The position numbers were made by a program, and so were the translations under genes. Under the pieces are notes generated by a model that did no database searches, was not told the DNA's origin, and was given only the letters and a program-made list of their open reading frames with translations. From Aulostomus chinensis (taxonomy: Eukaryota; Chordata; Actinopteri; Syngnathiformes; Aulostomidae), in contig JBBMOA010000020.1 in assembly GCA_037954235.1 (NCBI GenBank), positions 19,934,677 through 19,998,676 on the forward strand: 64,000 nt of DNA, given 5' to 3'. Positions 1 to 9,958 of this stretch are shown one piece after another. Within the stretch, counting starts at the first letter, position 1; each line of letters begins with the position of its first letter.

Positions 1-1568
1 GATAAATTACATTAGTTAGAAAATAAAAGAGAGAGGAGGATGGCGAGGGAAAAGAAAGCAGGTCAGCCTATTGTTTTTTTTACTGCAGGGAGCAACACTA
101 ATATAGCGCTCAGCAATAGTGAGCTGACGGACTAAAGGGTGATGACTGGTAAAAACACCTATAATCTGTATTTTTACACTGATAATGTATAGGATTGTCG
201 AAATGAACCCTCAAGAGAAGCACTCGGCTCTGCAGGCTTTGTTCATTGATTAGTTGTCCAGCTGCAACTTTAATTCACACTCTCTGCTCTAATAACAGCA
301 TATTTAGCCAAAGCAGGAAGCTACTTGCAGACTAAAAGTCGTCGTCGTCTTCCGCTTATTCCTTAGTAAGGGAAAGTAAGGGTCGCGGGGGGGCTGGAGC
401 CTATCCCAGCATCTACGGGCGAGAGGGGGGGTTCACCCTGGACAGGTCGCCAGTCCATCGCAGGGCCAACAGAGACGAACAACCATCCACACTCACATTC
501 ATACCTACGGTCAAATTAGAGTATCAATCAGCCTCGTCCCCTCTTGATGTCTTTGGACTGTGGGAGGAAGCTGGAGTACCAGAGAGAACCCACGCAGGAA
601 CAGGAGAACATGGAGACTCCACACAGAAAGATCCCGCGCCCGAGCCAGGACTCGAACCCGGAACCTTCGTGCTGTGAGCCCACAGTGCTGACCACTGCAC
701 CACCGTGCAGCCCAGGCTAAAAGTTTAAAAAAACAAAAAACAAACCAGAGTAGGTCTTCAGCTCTAACTAGCTGGCAGACATGGTGACTAGCTGGTGAAA
801 TTAATAGAGCGTTTAGCAGCTAAAGAGAAAGATATTTCCCTCATATGATGCCCAGGAGGGCTGAGAACAAATGCAGCCAGAGAATTACAGCAATAATAGC
901 ATATAGTACCCTATAAACCTATAGAGCTGTATGGATATTGTGGGCTGTGCAGCTCAATCGCAATATTAATTCAAGAGGACCGGTCTGAACCCCTGGGACT
1001 GGCAAAGACTGAGCTCGATGAAGTACATTTTTGCAAGATATGTATGATTGGAATCAAGTTAATGTGTCAGTGTATGCGTGTGTGGTTATGATTTAAACCC
1101 CCAGACTTAAAGGAACATGTCCACTCAGGCAGGAAGCTAGAGACCCTTCTCTCCACGTTAGCTCAGCATGATGAATGGTAGTGGATGGGAAGTGCTAGCA
1201 TACCTCTGAAGTCATCAATACACTTCTCTCCAAACGGTCTTTTCCTGCATTACTATAGCTCGGATCGTGCATAACAATCTCAGTGAAATAACTTCAGCTC
1301 ACAAAACCTTGGTTGATGACTAGAATAGCCACTACTACTCCTACTACTACTACGATTACTACTAAGAGAGAATCAGGAGGATTACGTGAAGATATGCTAA
1401 CATGCCCCATCCATTACTGTTCACAGTGCTAAGCTAACTAGCAGGTCTAAGCTCCCTGATACAGCACAGAAGAGAGATAATAAGTCGGTGAATTGCTTTA
1501 AGACCAGCTCAAAATGTGGTATGAACATGTTGGCGTCTGTGTGACTTACCCTTCTCCCTGTCACGCAG
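1..1568 (+). other. MDGA intron, 3' part
   Basis: This non-coding stretch lies upstream of the first recognised exon and ends in a pyrimidine-rich acceptor with AG at 1567-1568. It contains a SINE-like insertion in the opposite orientation (340-713) and otherwise AT-rich unique sequence with a short CTA/ACT-rich run near 1330-1362. I found no earlier MAM or immunoglobulin exon in it, so the rest of the gene must lie before the window. Confidence 0.7.
340..713 (-). mobile_element. SINE-like retroelement, copy A
   Basis: This is a full-length copy in reverse orientation inside the MDGA intron. Read on the minus strand it starts with the GGTGGTGCAGTGG core, a match to a tRNA A box, and continues with a B-box-like GGTTCGAGTCC. 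It ends in a short GAC-rich tail near 340-350. The flanks 329-339 and 714-724 match at 10 of 11 positions, which looks like a target-site duplication. Its long internal frames are the spurious peptides often predicted from this repeat and are not genes. Four related copies occur further on. Confidence 0.8.
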
Positions 1569-1699
1569 GGACTCTAAATGCCTTCCTTAAGCAGAAGGGC
1601 CAAACAACCTCCGAGGGTCCTGTTTGGTCGCTAAGTGGTAACCAAGGTGAGCGCTGGAAGCAGGCCAAAGTAAGCATCCATCCGACAGCATCCTTCCAG
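1569..1699 (+). CDS. mdga2: MDGA MAM-domain exon (antepenultimate coding exon)
   Basis: This exon encodes part of the MAM domain of an MDGA protein, a GPI-anchored neuronal surface protein. The family binds neuroligins and limits their pairing with neurexins, and so regulates synapse formation. The acceptor AG is at 1567-1568, and the first two exon bases complete a split codon. The frame then reads TLNAFLKQKGQ, followed by GPVWSLSGNQGERWKQAKVS and a final SFQ. The GNQG..WKQA block is typical of MAM domains, here MDGA-like. A strong donor, GTGAGT, begins at 1700 and the exon ends in phase 0, fitting the next exon exactly. The MDGA family call is firm. Paralogue choice rests on the following exons, and MDGA1 is the alternative. 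The start codon lies outside the window. Confidence 0.9.
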
Positions 1700-2259
1700 G
1701 TGAGTCCAAAAACCTTAATCTATTCAATACGCAGCACCATTCCCCTTGTTGCCCTCTATTTTCTTCTCTGTTTGTGTTGATACGGTGAAGTATTAGTTCC
1801 CTTAGGGGGCTGCATATTGATACACCATTTCACAAAGCTTGATAAGAAAACAGAAAGCAGAACGTGGACTTAAATCCGTAGTTGTTGTATGCAATTGAGA
1901 GCAATATCACTCATGCTTTGCACACAGGAAAGCCAATCTTGGTGAGTAACTATTACTGAACTGCAATATTCTCCATCATTTTTATGGCTACAGTTATGGA
2001 AAGTAATTATAGTTTCAGCGGTACATCTGTGTCTTTTGTGTTGTTCCTTTTACTCGATAACTGCAAGCATCCCTAGTTTTTAATTTTTTTGGAAACTGAC
2101 ATAAACATTTGCTATCTGGTGCTATTTTCATAAGGAGCGACTCAGAACAATAATGCCATATTTGTACTTTTCTGTATTATTTTGCAGCAGTTATGATCCT
2201 GTGGTCTATCAATGACGAGTACGTGTTGATACAAACTGGGTTTTTCTTCTTCTTTTTAG
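1700..2259 (+). other. MDGA intron (560 bp)
   Basis: This intron runs from the GTGAGT donor to a long T-rich tract and AG at 2258-2259. It is AT-rich and appears to be unique sequence, with no repeat or internal exon that I can see. Confidence 0.85.
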
Positions 2260-2356
2260 GTGGTACTCGAAGGTATCCGGGGACCAGGCATCGAGGGAGA
2301 CATTGCCATTGATGATGTCACGCTGGAGGAAGGAGAGTGTCGAGACCCTCCGCCCA
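2260..2356 (+). CDS. mdga2: MDGA exon: end of MAM domain (penultimate coding exon)
   Basis: This exon completes the MAM domain. It begins in phase 0 after a T-rich acceptor and reads VVLEGIRGPGIEGDIAIDDV, then TLEEGECRDPPP. The G-I-x-G-D-I-A-I-D-D-V signature followed by a cysteine is the usual closing strand of MAM domains. In my recollection GIEGDIAIDDV is closer to MDGA2 than MDGA1, which supports the symbol without proving it. The exon ends after one base of a codon (2356). The donor, GTCAGT, is weaker than the consensus GTRAGT. If it is not used, the frame runs on 13 codons and stops at 2396-2398. Confidence 0.9.
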
Positions 2357-4541
2357 GTCAGTACCGACACATTTATGCCCCTCTTCTGTCTCTGTAATCT
2401 GACCGACCTCCGTGTTAGCTCTCCCTCACCGGACAAGGTCGAGATTTACAAGAGGGGATCTAATCTTAGACAGTTGCCAGCACTGAACGACTGTCTCGTG
2501 GGGGGGTGAGAGTTACCATAGCAACAGTGTTGTAATCACATGAATGATAGCCACGGCGGCTGAGTGGAGTGCTGTAATTGCATTGTAGGAACAAATCAAA
2601 GGTAAAAACAGAAGCAGGACACAGAAAATGGCCTTAAATTGACAAGGTAACATTGGCAGGCAGAAACAACGCCACTCCTTTGATTTGATTCCTGTTATTT
2701 ATGGTTGGAGGAACATTCTTTATGGAAGCATCTCAAACTTCCGGTGACCGTCTGTGGAAAAATCAGAAAAGTCTTACTTTCATCTCTGATTCCACTGCTG
2801 GAAAATAACCAGACATCTGAATGAGAATCAGCGATCTTAGTCTGCGTGACATATTCTTTTTATTACTGCAGGATTATTACTTTACTTATTTTTCATTTGG
2901 ATCCATTATGATTCAAAGTGACAGCATTAATTCGCTCTGAGTTATAGCAGTGGTCGCCCAGGCTGAGGACAGAGTAATGTTATGAATTATGCAATTCAAT
3001 CTCATATGATGAATCTTACATGACTTTGTGATGTAAGAGGGGAAAAATTGAGAAATATCTCATGAGGACTGATCAGAGGTGACTTGTGACTGAAGGAACA
3101 TCTCAAGAAGAATCGTTTTTAGTTGTCCTGAAGGGAATAGATGGGGGAAAAAAGAAAAACACGCTCGCTTTCCTTACGAGAGTTACATGAAAAGATTGAT
3201 AGCACTTTCTCTTACGTCTATAAAAATATGAAACTGGAGCCGGAGCACAATTATTTTAGCTTAGCATGAGGATCTACAGGTTCACTCAGGGAGCGCAGAC
3301 CCCCTCCAAGGTACAGTAATACTTCTTGAGATAATATTGAAAATACCAAGAAACAAATATCACAACAATTTGAATACCTCCGAATGAAATGAGTGATACA
3401 AATACTTGTTTGTCAAGATAGTAGAAATACAGCACAGTAAGAGGGGGGAAAAAAAGACCCCTTTATCTTATCATGTCCCTTCAAAAATTCTGGTGATATT
3501 TAACATAGCAGTCACTGGAGCAGGTCAAAGTTCATGGAACAGAATTTGTCTGTTTTTGGGGAAAAAGATACAATCTGTAAAAAGGAATTCGTCTCCGTCG
3601 TGGCCAAAAAAACCCGATACAATGATAGTTAAACTTGTGTTCGACAGAGTTAAGGAGCTAGTATTCGACCTGGGATTCAGAGCCTTGCTGCGTATGTGCC
3701 AGTGTTTGCTAGCTGGCTAATTTCTCAACTGAAGTCCTTTAGCGAGGTTCCAAAGCCAATTAAAGTTCTAAAATTTACAACAGAAAGACATGACCTTGGT
3801 AACGGCGCGAATCAAAATTGGTATAATTTTTTAAAATCAAAAACAGCATGGTAGTATTGCTAACAGACAATGCATCGTACTGTGAAAGCGGACGCTTCAG
3901 GGCATAACAACACGACACAAACATGTGCTTCAGTGCTAATAACATACCTACATGTAGCTAAAAAGATACAAAACAATTATTATTAGGTGTTCAAAAGCTA
4001 AATGGTGCAGTTTTGCCTCCTTTTTTCCCCCTGAAACGTTCTCATTCAGTGTGTTTTAGCTACATGTCAGCAAATTACTGTTGCTAGCTTAATAGCACAC
4101 GCAAAAAGTCACTACGCTACTGAATATCTTTCTGAGGATGAAGTACAGTATGAATCTGATATCTGGATATTTGTAATGGACAGTAGAAGCAGTCCACAAG
4201 GTGACCTTAGCTAGCTTCTGTCCCCACTTAGCTAGCTTCTGTCCCCACTTACGTAGCTAGCTTCTGTCCCCACTTACGTAGCTAGCTTCTGTCCCCACTT
4301 AGCTAGCTTCTGTCCCCACTTACGTAGCTAGCTTCTGTCCCCACTTAGCTAGCTTCTCTCCCCACTTAGCTAGCTTCTGTCCCCACTGTTAATGAAAAGC
4401 TAATCTAATAATCCCTTGAATTGAGGTTTGATTATATGACTTTCATCTAACTTTCGGGCGAGAAATGCGAACCAGCTCTCTGTACGTTGTGTCAGGAGTG
4501 TGTCTGACGATAGCTCTGATTGTTTCTGTGTCTCATCGTAG
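2357..4541 (+). other. Last MDGA intron (2185 bp)
   Basis: The intron starts at the weak GTCAGT donor and ends with AG at 4540-4541. It is AT-rich. The only clear structure is the 8-unit minisatellite at 4207-4386, about 155 bp before the last exon. A 104-codon open frame at 3406-3720 shows no recognisable domain and I treat it as chance. Confidence 0.85.
4207..4386 (+). repeat. 21/25-bp minisatellite, 8 units
   Basis: Eight head-to-tail units share the core GCTAGCTTCTGTCCCCACTT. Five are 21 bp long, and three are 25 bp long with an extra ACGT before the core. The order is 21,21,25,25,21,25,21,21. Only one unit carries a core substitution (CTCT for CTGT), so the array is young. It lies in the last intron of the MDGA gene, close to the acceptor. 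Confidence 0.95.
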
Positions 4542-4630
4542 ATCTCAGTGCCATGGCCGTGTCCACATCTTCCCATATATGGCTGCTATGCGTCACCTTG
4601 GTAATGACTCTACTGGAAGGTCAGAGGTGA
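4542..4630 (+). CDS. mdga2: MDGA terminal coding exon with GPI-anchor signal
   Basis: This is the last coding exon. Its first two bases complete an Asn codon with the last base of the previous exon. It then reads LSAMAVSTSSHIWLLCVTLV, followed by MTLLEGQR and a TGA stop at 4628-4630. The short hydrophobic run IWLLCVTLVMTLL at the very C-terminus, with small residues (S, A, S, T, S) before it, is the expected layout of a GPI-attachment signal. The omega site is probably among the small residues at the start of the exon. HIWL followed by a hydrophobic run resembles the MDGA2 C-terminus as I recall it. Frame continuity across three exons makes the gene model solid, but paralogue identity (mdga2a, mdga2b or mdga1) needs alignment. 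Confidence 0.87.
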
Positions 4631-4822
4631 CCCTTCTCTGTCTCATCTCAGAGGCAAACATTCAGACCCACCGTCTGTGAGCTATACCCTCGGCATCCAA
4701 TCACCAAAGATTCATGCATCCTGGAAGCAGCAAGGGTCCCCTGACGGACTGCGGAAGGATGGAAACTAATGAAGGAAAGGGAAGAAAAAAAAAATCGGGA
4801 TTTGAAAAGTTACATAAAAAGT

Positions 4823-4828
4823 AATAAA
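4823..4828 (+). promoter_or_regulatory. Candidate poly(A) signal AATAAA (proximal)
   Basis: This is a canonical hexamer 193 bp after the MDGA stop codon. T-rich sequence follows within 30 bp, as expected for a downstream element. It is the closest canonical candidate. Confidence 0.35.
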
Positions 4829-5326
4829 GAAGATGCGCTACTTTTTTTTAAAGAGACCTCTTTTACAGAACTCCTCGATGCGGGACTCGGATCATCTTCG
4901 CGAGCGCAAAGATGGGCCAGTTTTGGCTTCACACGCATCGATGGGAGGACAGTTTGTAAAGCACAAAAAAAAAAAAAAACAATTTTATGAAGTTACGAAA
5001 ACATCTTTGGGAGGCGGCGGAATACTGACACTGCTGGCTTTTTGAAGAGGAAATACCATTTTTCCTGCTCACATGAAAATCAGACCTTTCTCTGTGTATC
5101 TTCATTTTCTTGCACCAGATGCCAATCACAGACACTTGTTTTTCACTCAAGCCCCAGCCTCGTGTCACACCTCAGCAATTCTTTATCTGCTTGGTGCTGT
5201 ACTGTAGAAAATCAAGACCTCTGGCAACTTTTAGTTCTGTCTGCTTACTCCCCTGTAGCTGCCTATGTATCTTTTTACACTGTGCTCACGAGTCCAAGTG
5301 GCCAACCCATGGTATGGTGGCAGAGT

Positions 5327-5332
5327 AATAAA
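5327..5332 (+). promoter_or_regulatory. Candidate poly(A) signal AATAAA (middle)
   Basis: This canonical hexamer lies about 0.7 kb after the stop. The following sequence is purine-rich, with little GT/T-rich downstream element, so it is the weakest of the three. Confidence 0.2.
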
Positions 5333-5692
5333 CGTAGAAGGTGTAGAGAGCCGGCCTGGCGGGCAAAGTCCGTGAGGGGACGAGATTCTAAATGGAGGGA
5401 TGAGAGAGGAGGAACAGGCAGGATGCATGCGATGAGTGAGGCTTGCCACACAGATTCAGTCAGCGGTCCCCCCCTGAGAAAAAGAAGCCACTTTACTTTC
5501 TGCCATGAAACAAAGTGCCTTCAGATTACAAACCGAATCGTGAGCCTGGGTGTTAATCAACATCGAACACGTCTCTGTTCATGTTTCCTCTGATGGGCTA
5601 TTTTCTACATGTTTCTTTTGCCCCACAAGTGCTGACGGGAGGGCATGTTTGTTGTTCTACGCCTGGATCGGATAGTTGGATAGTTGCCTGTT

Positions 5693-5740
<48 letters not shown>

Positions 5741-5757
5741 TGTGTGTGCGCGCGCGC

Positions 5758-5790
<33 letters not shown>

Positions 5791-5792
5791 CA
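5693..5792 (+). repeat. Compound (TG)n(AG)n(TG)n(CG)n microsatellite
   Basis: About 100 bp of alternating blocks: TG, then AG, then TG, then CG, TG, CG and TG again. The alternating purine-pyrimidine TG/CG parts are of the type that can adopt Z-DNA. It produces several artefactual open frames on both strands. Confidence 0.95.
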
Positions 5793-6093
5793 TGTGCCGA
5801 AGCCTACACACAGTTCAATGTGAGGGCAGCCAACCAGTCAGAGCTGGCAGACCCTGAGCACAGGTTTGGGAACAAATGGGAAAAAAAAAAAGCAGCAGGA
5901 ACAGTGAAAGTGAGGCTCTGGATCTATCTCTCTTTTTTTTTTTCCTTCTTTTTTTTTTCTTTTTTTGCAAAAAGACATTTTAAGATCATACAGGAGGATA
6001 AAGACACTTCGTCGAATGAATACCCCTCTCTCTCTCTCCCATAATTCTTCCCTGCGGGCGAGCATTTTTAACAAAAGAAAAGAACAACTGCTG

Positions 6094-6099
6094 AATAAA
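6094..6099 (+). promoter_or_regulatory. Candidate poly(A) signal AATAAA (distal)
   Basis: A canonical hexamer followed within 15 bp by GT-containing sequence (GCGTTGTACAG). It would give a 3' UTR of about 1.5 kb that includes the compound repeat. Confidence 0.3.
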
Positions 6100-7500
6100 A
6101 CATTGCGTTGTACAGGGAGGAGAGGGGAGAGTAACTTTGGGACTGTTCGTCAGGGTGATCTGCCTCACCCTTATCCTCCACCATTTATATGGAACAATAT
6201 GAGAATAAAAGATAATAATGTCCATAATAGTCATGATATTTTATTACTCTAGCGAGAATGTTTCTCCGCTTTTACACAAACTGTGAAGATTGACTGTGGA
6301 AGATCTACCTGAGACCATAACCTTAACCAGCGGGGTTTTTAAAAAAACGTATTGTAAAAATGAGAAAACAAGAAAATGAAAAATTCCGTTCATTGTTGGT
6401 TATGACAAATGTTTTGAGGACTTGTGTCTTGTTTCTTATTTTTTCTGTTGAAGATGACTTAACTTCCTTTCTCTTCTTGTTGTCTCCCTTGCATCGCTGA
6501 AGTATCAAAGCTGATGGAAGCATTAAGAAGTAAACCAATTTGGTAACTGTATAACTTGTAAATGTTAAAGAAGCTCTATTCAAAAGGTTTATGATAAATG
6601 TTTTATGTTGGAGTACAGGAAGCACAACATACGGTTTTAAAGGTCTCAACATATAAAATCCATTTTATATTCCTCTGCACATACATGACCTACTCATGCA
6701 AATTCAGGCACACGTTTAACAAGTTGATCATTTTCTACCTGATACATTCACGTTACAGCGCAACCAGAACATGAAAGTCAATCTTGAACTATTTAAAATG
6801 CGGATTAGATTTTTTGTTCTTTTTTTTCGGGGGGGGGGGGTGTTGTTGTTGTTGTTGTTGTGGTATGTTGCCTCTTCAGTGGATGCCTGGGTTTGTCCGA
6901 GTGGGTCATGTTACATGTGTGCGCATAGAGCTGTGTACAATAGGTGTGATAAGAAACTGATACATGAAAAGATGATAAATATGCCAAGCAAAACAGAGCA
7001 GAATGACCAGCATTTCAGGGCACCATGACAGTCGTATCACAGCGGTAGAACACCGGTATTATCTGCTAAATGTCCATTCCATTTTAAGAGCATTTTTATT
7101 TCCATAAGGCCCAGATCACCATGAATGTATGCAGTACTGAGGGGAGATGTTTTCTAAGAGTTTGATGTAATGTTTTACTGAAACATAAAGGTTTTGTGTG
7201 CTCTTGTCGGCGAGAGGCTTCCGGAAGGTTGTTCTTGGTTGCATCCAAGGTGAGTCCAGAAAAGTCCGCAAGAATATTTGGTGGAACTCCACCGGTATGT
7301 GAAAAGTGCCAAAGTGCCCCTCACTGTTGCGAGTGTAATAGACGGAGGAGATTTGGAGTACTGTTCCTTTCGCAGCTCCAGCACACAATAGAAAATCAGC
7401 ATATTTTAGTAGCCTGACTTCATGGAGGAACACAAATAAGTACCTTTATTTAGATCATTCCTGTCAGAGGCTGTAAATTTTCCATTTGCTTTTGAGGGGA
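6100..7500. other. Non-coding, AT-rich; no gene seen
   Basis: The stretch holds a G-run joined to a TGT repeat (6830-6861) and open frames of up to 109 codons with no recognisable domain. The overlapping frames at 7116-7433 on both strands look like chance. Confidence 0.5.
6830..6861 (+). repeat. G11 run followed by (TGT)n
   Basis: A T-run, eleven G and about seven TGT triplets stand in a row, a simple-sequence junction. Confidence 0.9.
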
Positions 7501-7504
7501 GGTC

Positions 7505-7625
7505 TAGAAAAGAAGGTGGAAATATCCGAACAGTTGATATGAAGCTAACGCGTTAGCTTAGCGTAAAGACTGCGCAGTGGGAAGCTGCTAGCTAAACTCT
7601 GTCTAAAGAGATAATAGTACCATTT
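7505..7625 (-). repeat. Dispersed fish repeat, decayed copy (inverted partner)
   Basis: On the minus strand this reads TTTAGACAGAG, then GCTAGC, TTCCC and CTTTACGCTAAGCTAAC. That order is common in fish dispersed repeats. The same order of motifs recurs on the plus strand at about 7905-8090, so the two form an inverted pair 280 bp apart. The family is recognised by pattern memory only. Confidence 0.45.
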
Positions 7626-7904
7626 AAAACACCTCATAAATTCAGATTATGTTATACATCTCTTCTTTAATCTGTAAATAAACCAAAAAAGTGTTGTTGT
7701 TTTTTTTAATATGGACATTTATCTATCAGTGAAGACTTAAGGTCGTCATCATGCTAGCCCAAAACTAGTCTAGCTCACTTCCACTTAACACTGCAACAAT
7801 AATGATTTAATATTGTTTAGATGCATGTAATAACTAAATATTGTTTCAATAAATGCGTAACTTGATCTTTTGTAAGTCGTTGGCTTATAGAGATGCTGAT
7901 AAGT

Positions 7905-8090
7905 GAAATGTGTTAGCTTGGACAGAGTCAGGCTAGCGAGTTCCCCTGCTCTAATCTGAGTTTAGCTAAACTAACCAGTGGCTGGATGTAGCAATGTAGC
8001 ACCTGGGACAGATATGACAGATCTTCCCATCTAACTCTTTCCAACGGTGTGATGAAATGTTAAACTATTGCTGATAAGTTTAAAAGTTCC
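7905..8090 (+). repeat. Dispersed fish repeat, decayed copy
   Basis: It contains GGACAGAGTCAGGCTAGC, a TTCCCCTGC block, GTTTAGCTAAACTAACC and later CTTCCCATCTAACTCTTTCC. The order is the same as in the inverted copy at 7505-7625, followed by the family's 3' part. It is too decayed to assign a superfamily. Confidence 0.45.
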
Positions 8091-9531
8091 CTCTCTTGAC
8101 TGTCAATTCTCTGCACACTGCCTTTTTTTTTTTTTTTTTTAAACTCGTATCCATGTTAGTCTTCTAGAAGCAGACCTAGTTTAAGCGCAGGTCTATTTTT
8201 AGTATTAATACTTTAATTCCTTACCGCAACACTTCCTTTTGACTGAAGAATATATTGTCTTAAAGTTCCCAGAGTTCCACCACTGGAAAACAACGGCAAA
8301 ATGAGTCATTGTTTGTTTCCGTGGTATTACAGCCCTCGCATAGCCTTGATTTCTATTTCTGTCGAAGTCACACACCTTAAAGTCTGCCCTTTGTGTGTTA
8401 AGGGGATATGAGTCTTGTGAGTAGCTTACACACTCAGCCCTCTTCTAGTTCCTGATAAAAGTCCTCTAAGCTACTTCAAAGTAAAAATGTAGGGGATTAA
8501 CAACTTCTGAATATGTAAACACTCCGTGACAGTTTTCTTTCTGTTTATTGACTTTTGTTGATGAGAGGCATCTGTAGTTGTGGAAGTTCATAAACTAACA
8601 AGGAAAAATGAGATATTTCAAGCGTCTGATGTTGGCTTACTTTTGAGGCGGGAGCTGAACGTTTCTACGTGTGCCAAATGTTTTTTTGTTACATCTCCAG
8701 GCGTGGTGTGCGGTGGTGCGCCTGGGCCCAAGGCATTTCATGAGTGGTGTTATTTAAAAAAAAAACAAAAAAAACCTTTAAGACAATGTCAAACTTTTCC
8801 TTTTAAATTTTTCAAACTGGGATATTGGAGCTTACAGTCTCAACTAACGCGGAACATTATGAATAAGGTGTTGTAGTTGGTTGTATTGCATTGCATTACA
8901 TGGCACTGGTCACATTGTAAAGTGGAAATTGCTTTTCCTGTTGTAACACAGCAGAAAACAAATGACACAAGTCGATTTTTATTGCATGGAAAAAGGCAAT
9001 ATCCATTAGGTGAGGGGAGGGATGCAGTCTGCAGCACACAGACGGTAATAGTGTTTCTTTTTTATAACGTAGTTCTTTCTTTGCTGATAATATGACATGT
9101 TTGACGTTGCGCCAGCCAGTAAAACAAATTATATGTGTAGCTCTTGATTGAATTTAAGGGAAATAAATCAAACCTGTGAATTGTGAGGTCCTGGAATATC
9201 GGGGAAGCAAACAATGACTTGTGTTCAACTCCGAACATTCCATTTGTGCTTTGACAAATATATGAATGATCGATGACTCTGCCCAGTGCTTGCAGTGATA
9301 CCATAAAATGAGTAGCATTAAACAATGTGGTCCGTCACAGTTTATGTAGGTTCTTACTGCAAATTTACGAGAACTGCGGCAACACGCCGTGCTGTGTGTT
9401 GGAGCTAATTCTCCAGTTCCTTGGCGAACTGAGTCAAAACTGTGAGCGGAACCACCTGACCACAGCACTTGAAGAAAATGTATTTCAAACAATGTACTAC
9501 TTCGTGCATACCTTGTAATAATATTTTCTGC

Positions 9532-9555
9532 AAATAATAATAATAATAATAATAA
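9532..9555 (+). repeat. (AAT)n microsatellite
   Basis: About eight perfect AAT/ATA triplets. Confidence 0.9.
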
Positions 9556-9921
9556 GAGTCCTAGCTAGTTTAAGTGGTCAACTCCAGAGAGAGCAAAATT
9601 CAACCAAGATCAACTCAGCCAAAGTTTTTGGGGGGGGGCTTTTTTTTTTTACTACATTAAATGGCTTTGTTACTAAATGATGTGGGTTCTTCCTTGGCCC
9701 ACTACCAGGTGTGGTAAAAATCTGCCTCATAGTTTTTGCATGAACCTGCCAACAGCTAAAAAAAAAAAGCACCCAAAAACATGATGTCCTTTGCCGCTAA
9801 CTCCCTTTGGCGATCACCATAACCTCCCTAGGTGAGGTAATTATCTATTTGGCTAAAATTCTGACTCGGGCTGCCCTTCCAAAGTCCAACTGTTACATTG
9901 CACTGTTTTCCCATCAGTCGT

Positions 9922-9958
9922 CCCCCCCCCCCCACACACACACACACACACACACACA
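9922..9958 (+). repeat. C12 run followed by (CA)13
   Basis: A poly-C run passes directly into a CA repeat. A similar C-run/CA junction occurs at 27550-27587. Confidence 0.9.

Larger units (their letters stand above)
4631..6099 (+). other. MDGA 3' UTR and immediate downstream sequence
   Basis: This is non-coding sequence after the stop. Candidate poly(A) signals occur at 4823, 5327 and 6094, so the UTR could be about 0.2, 0.7 or 1.5 kb. It contains A- and T-runs and a large compound dinucleotide repeat. The longest open frame in the whole window (5042-5593, 183 codons) lies here, but it has no domain, no low-divergence motif and no splice context, so I do not call it a gene. Confidence 0.55.

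Noticed and set aside
5042..5593. 183-codon open frame, the longest in the window
   Set aside because: It lies in the presumed 3' UTR of MDGA, shows no domain, signal or repeat pattern, and overlaps other open frames on both strands.
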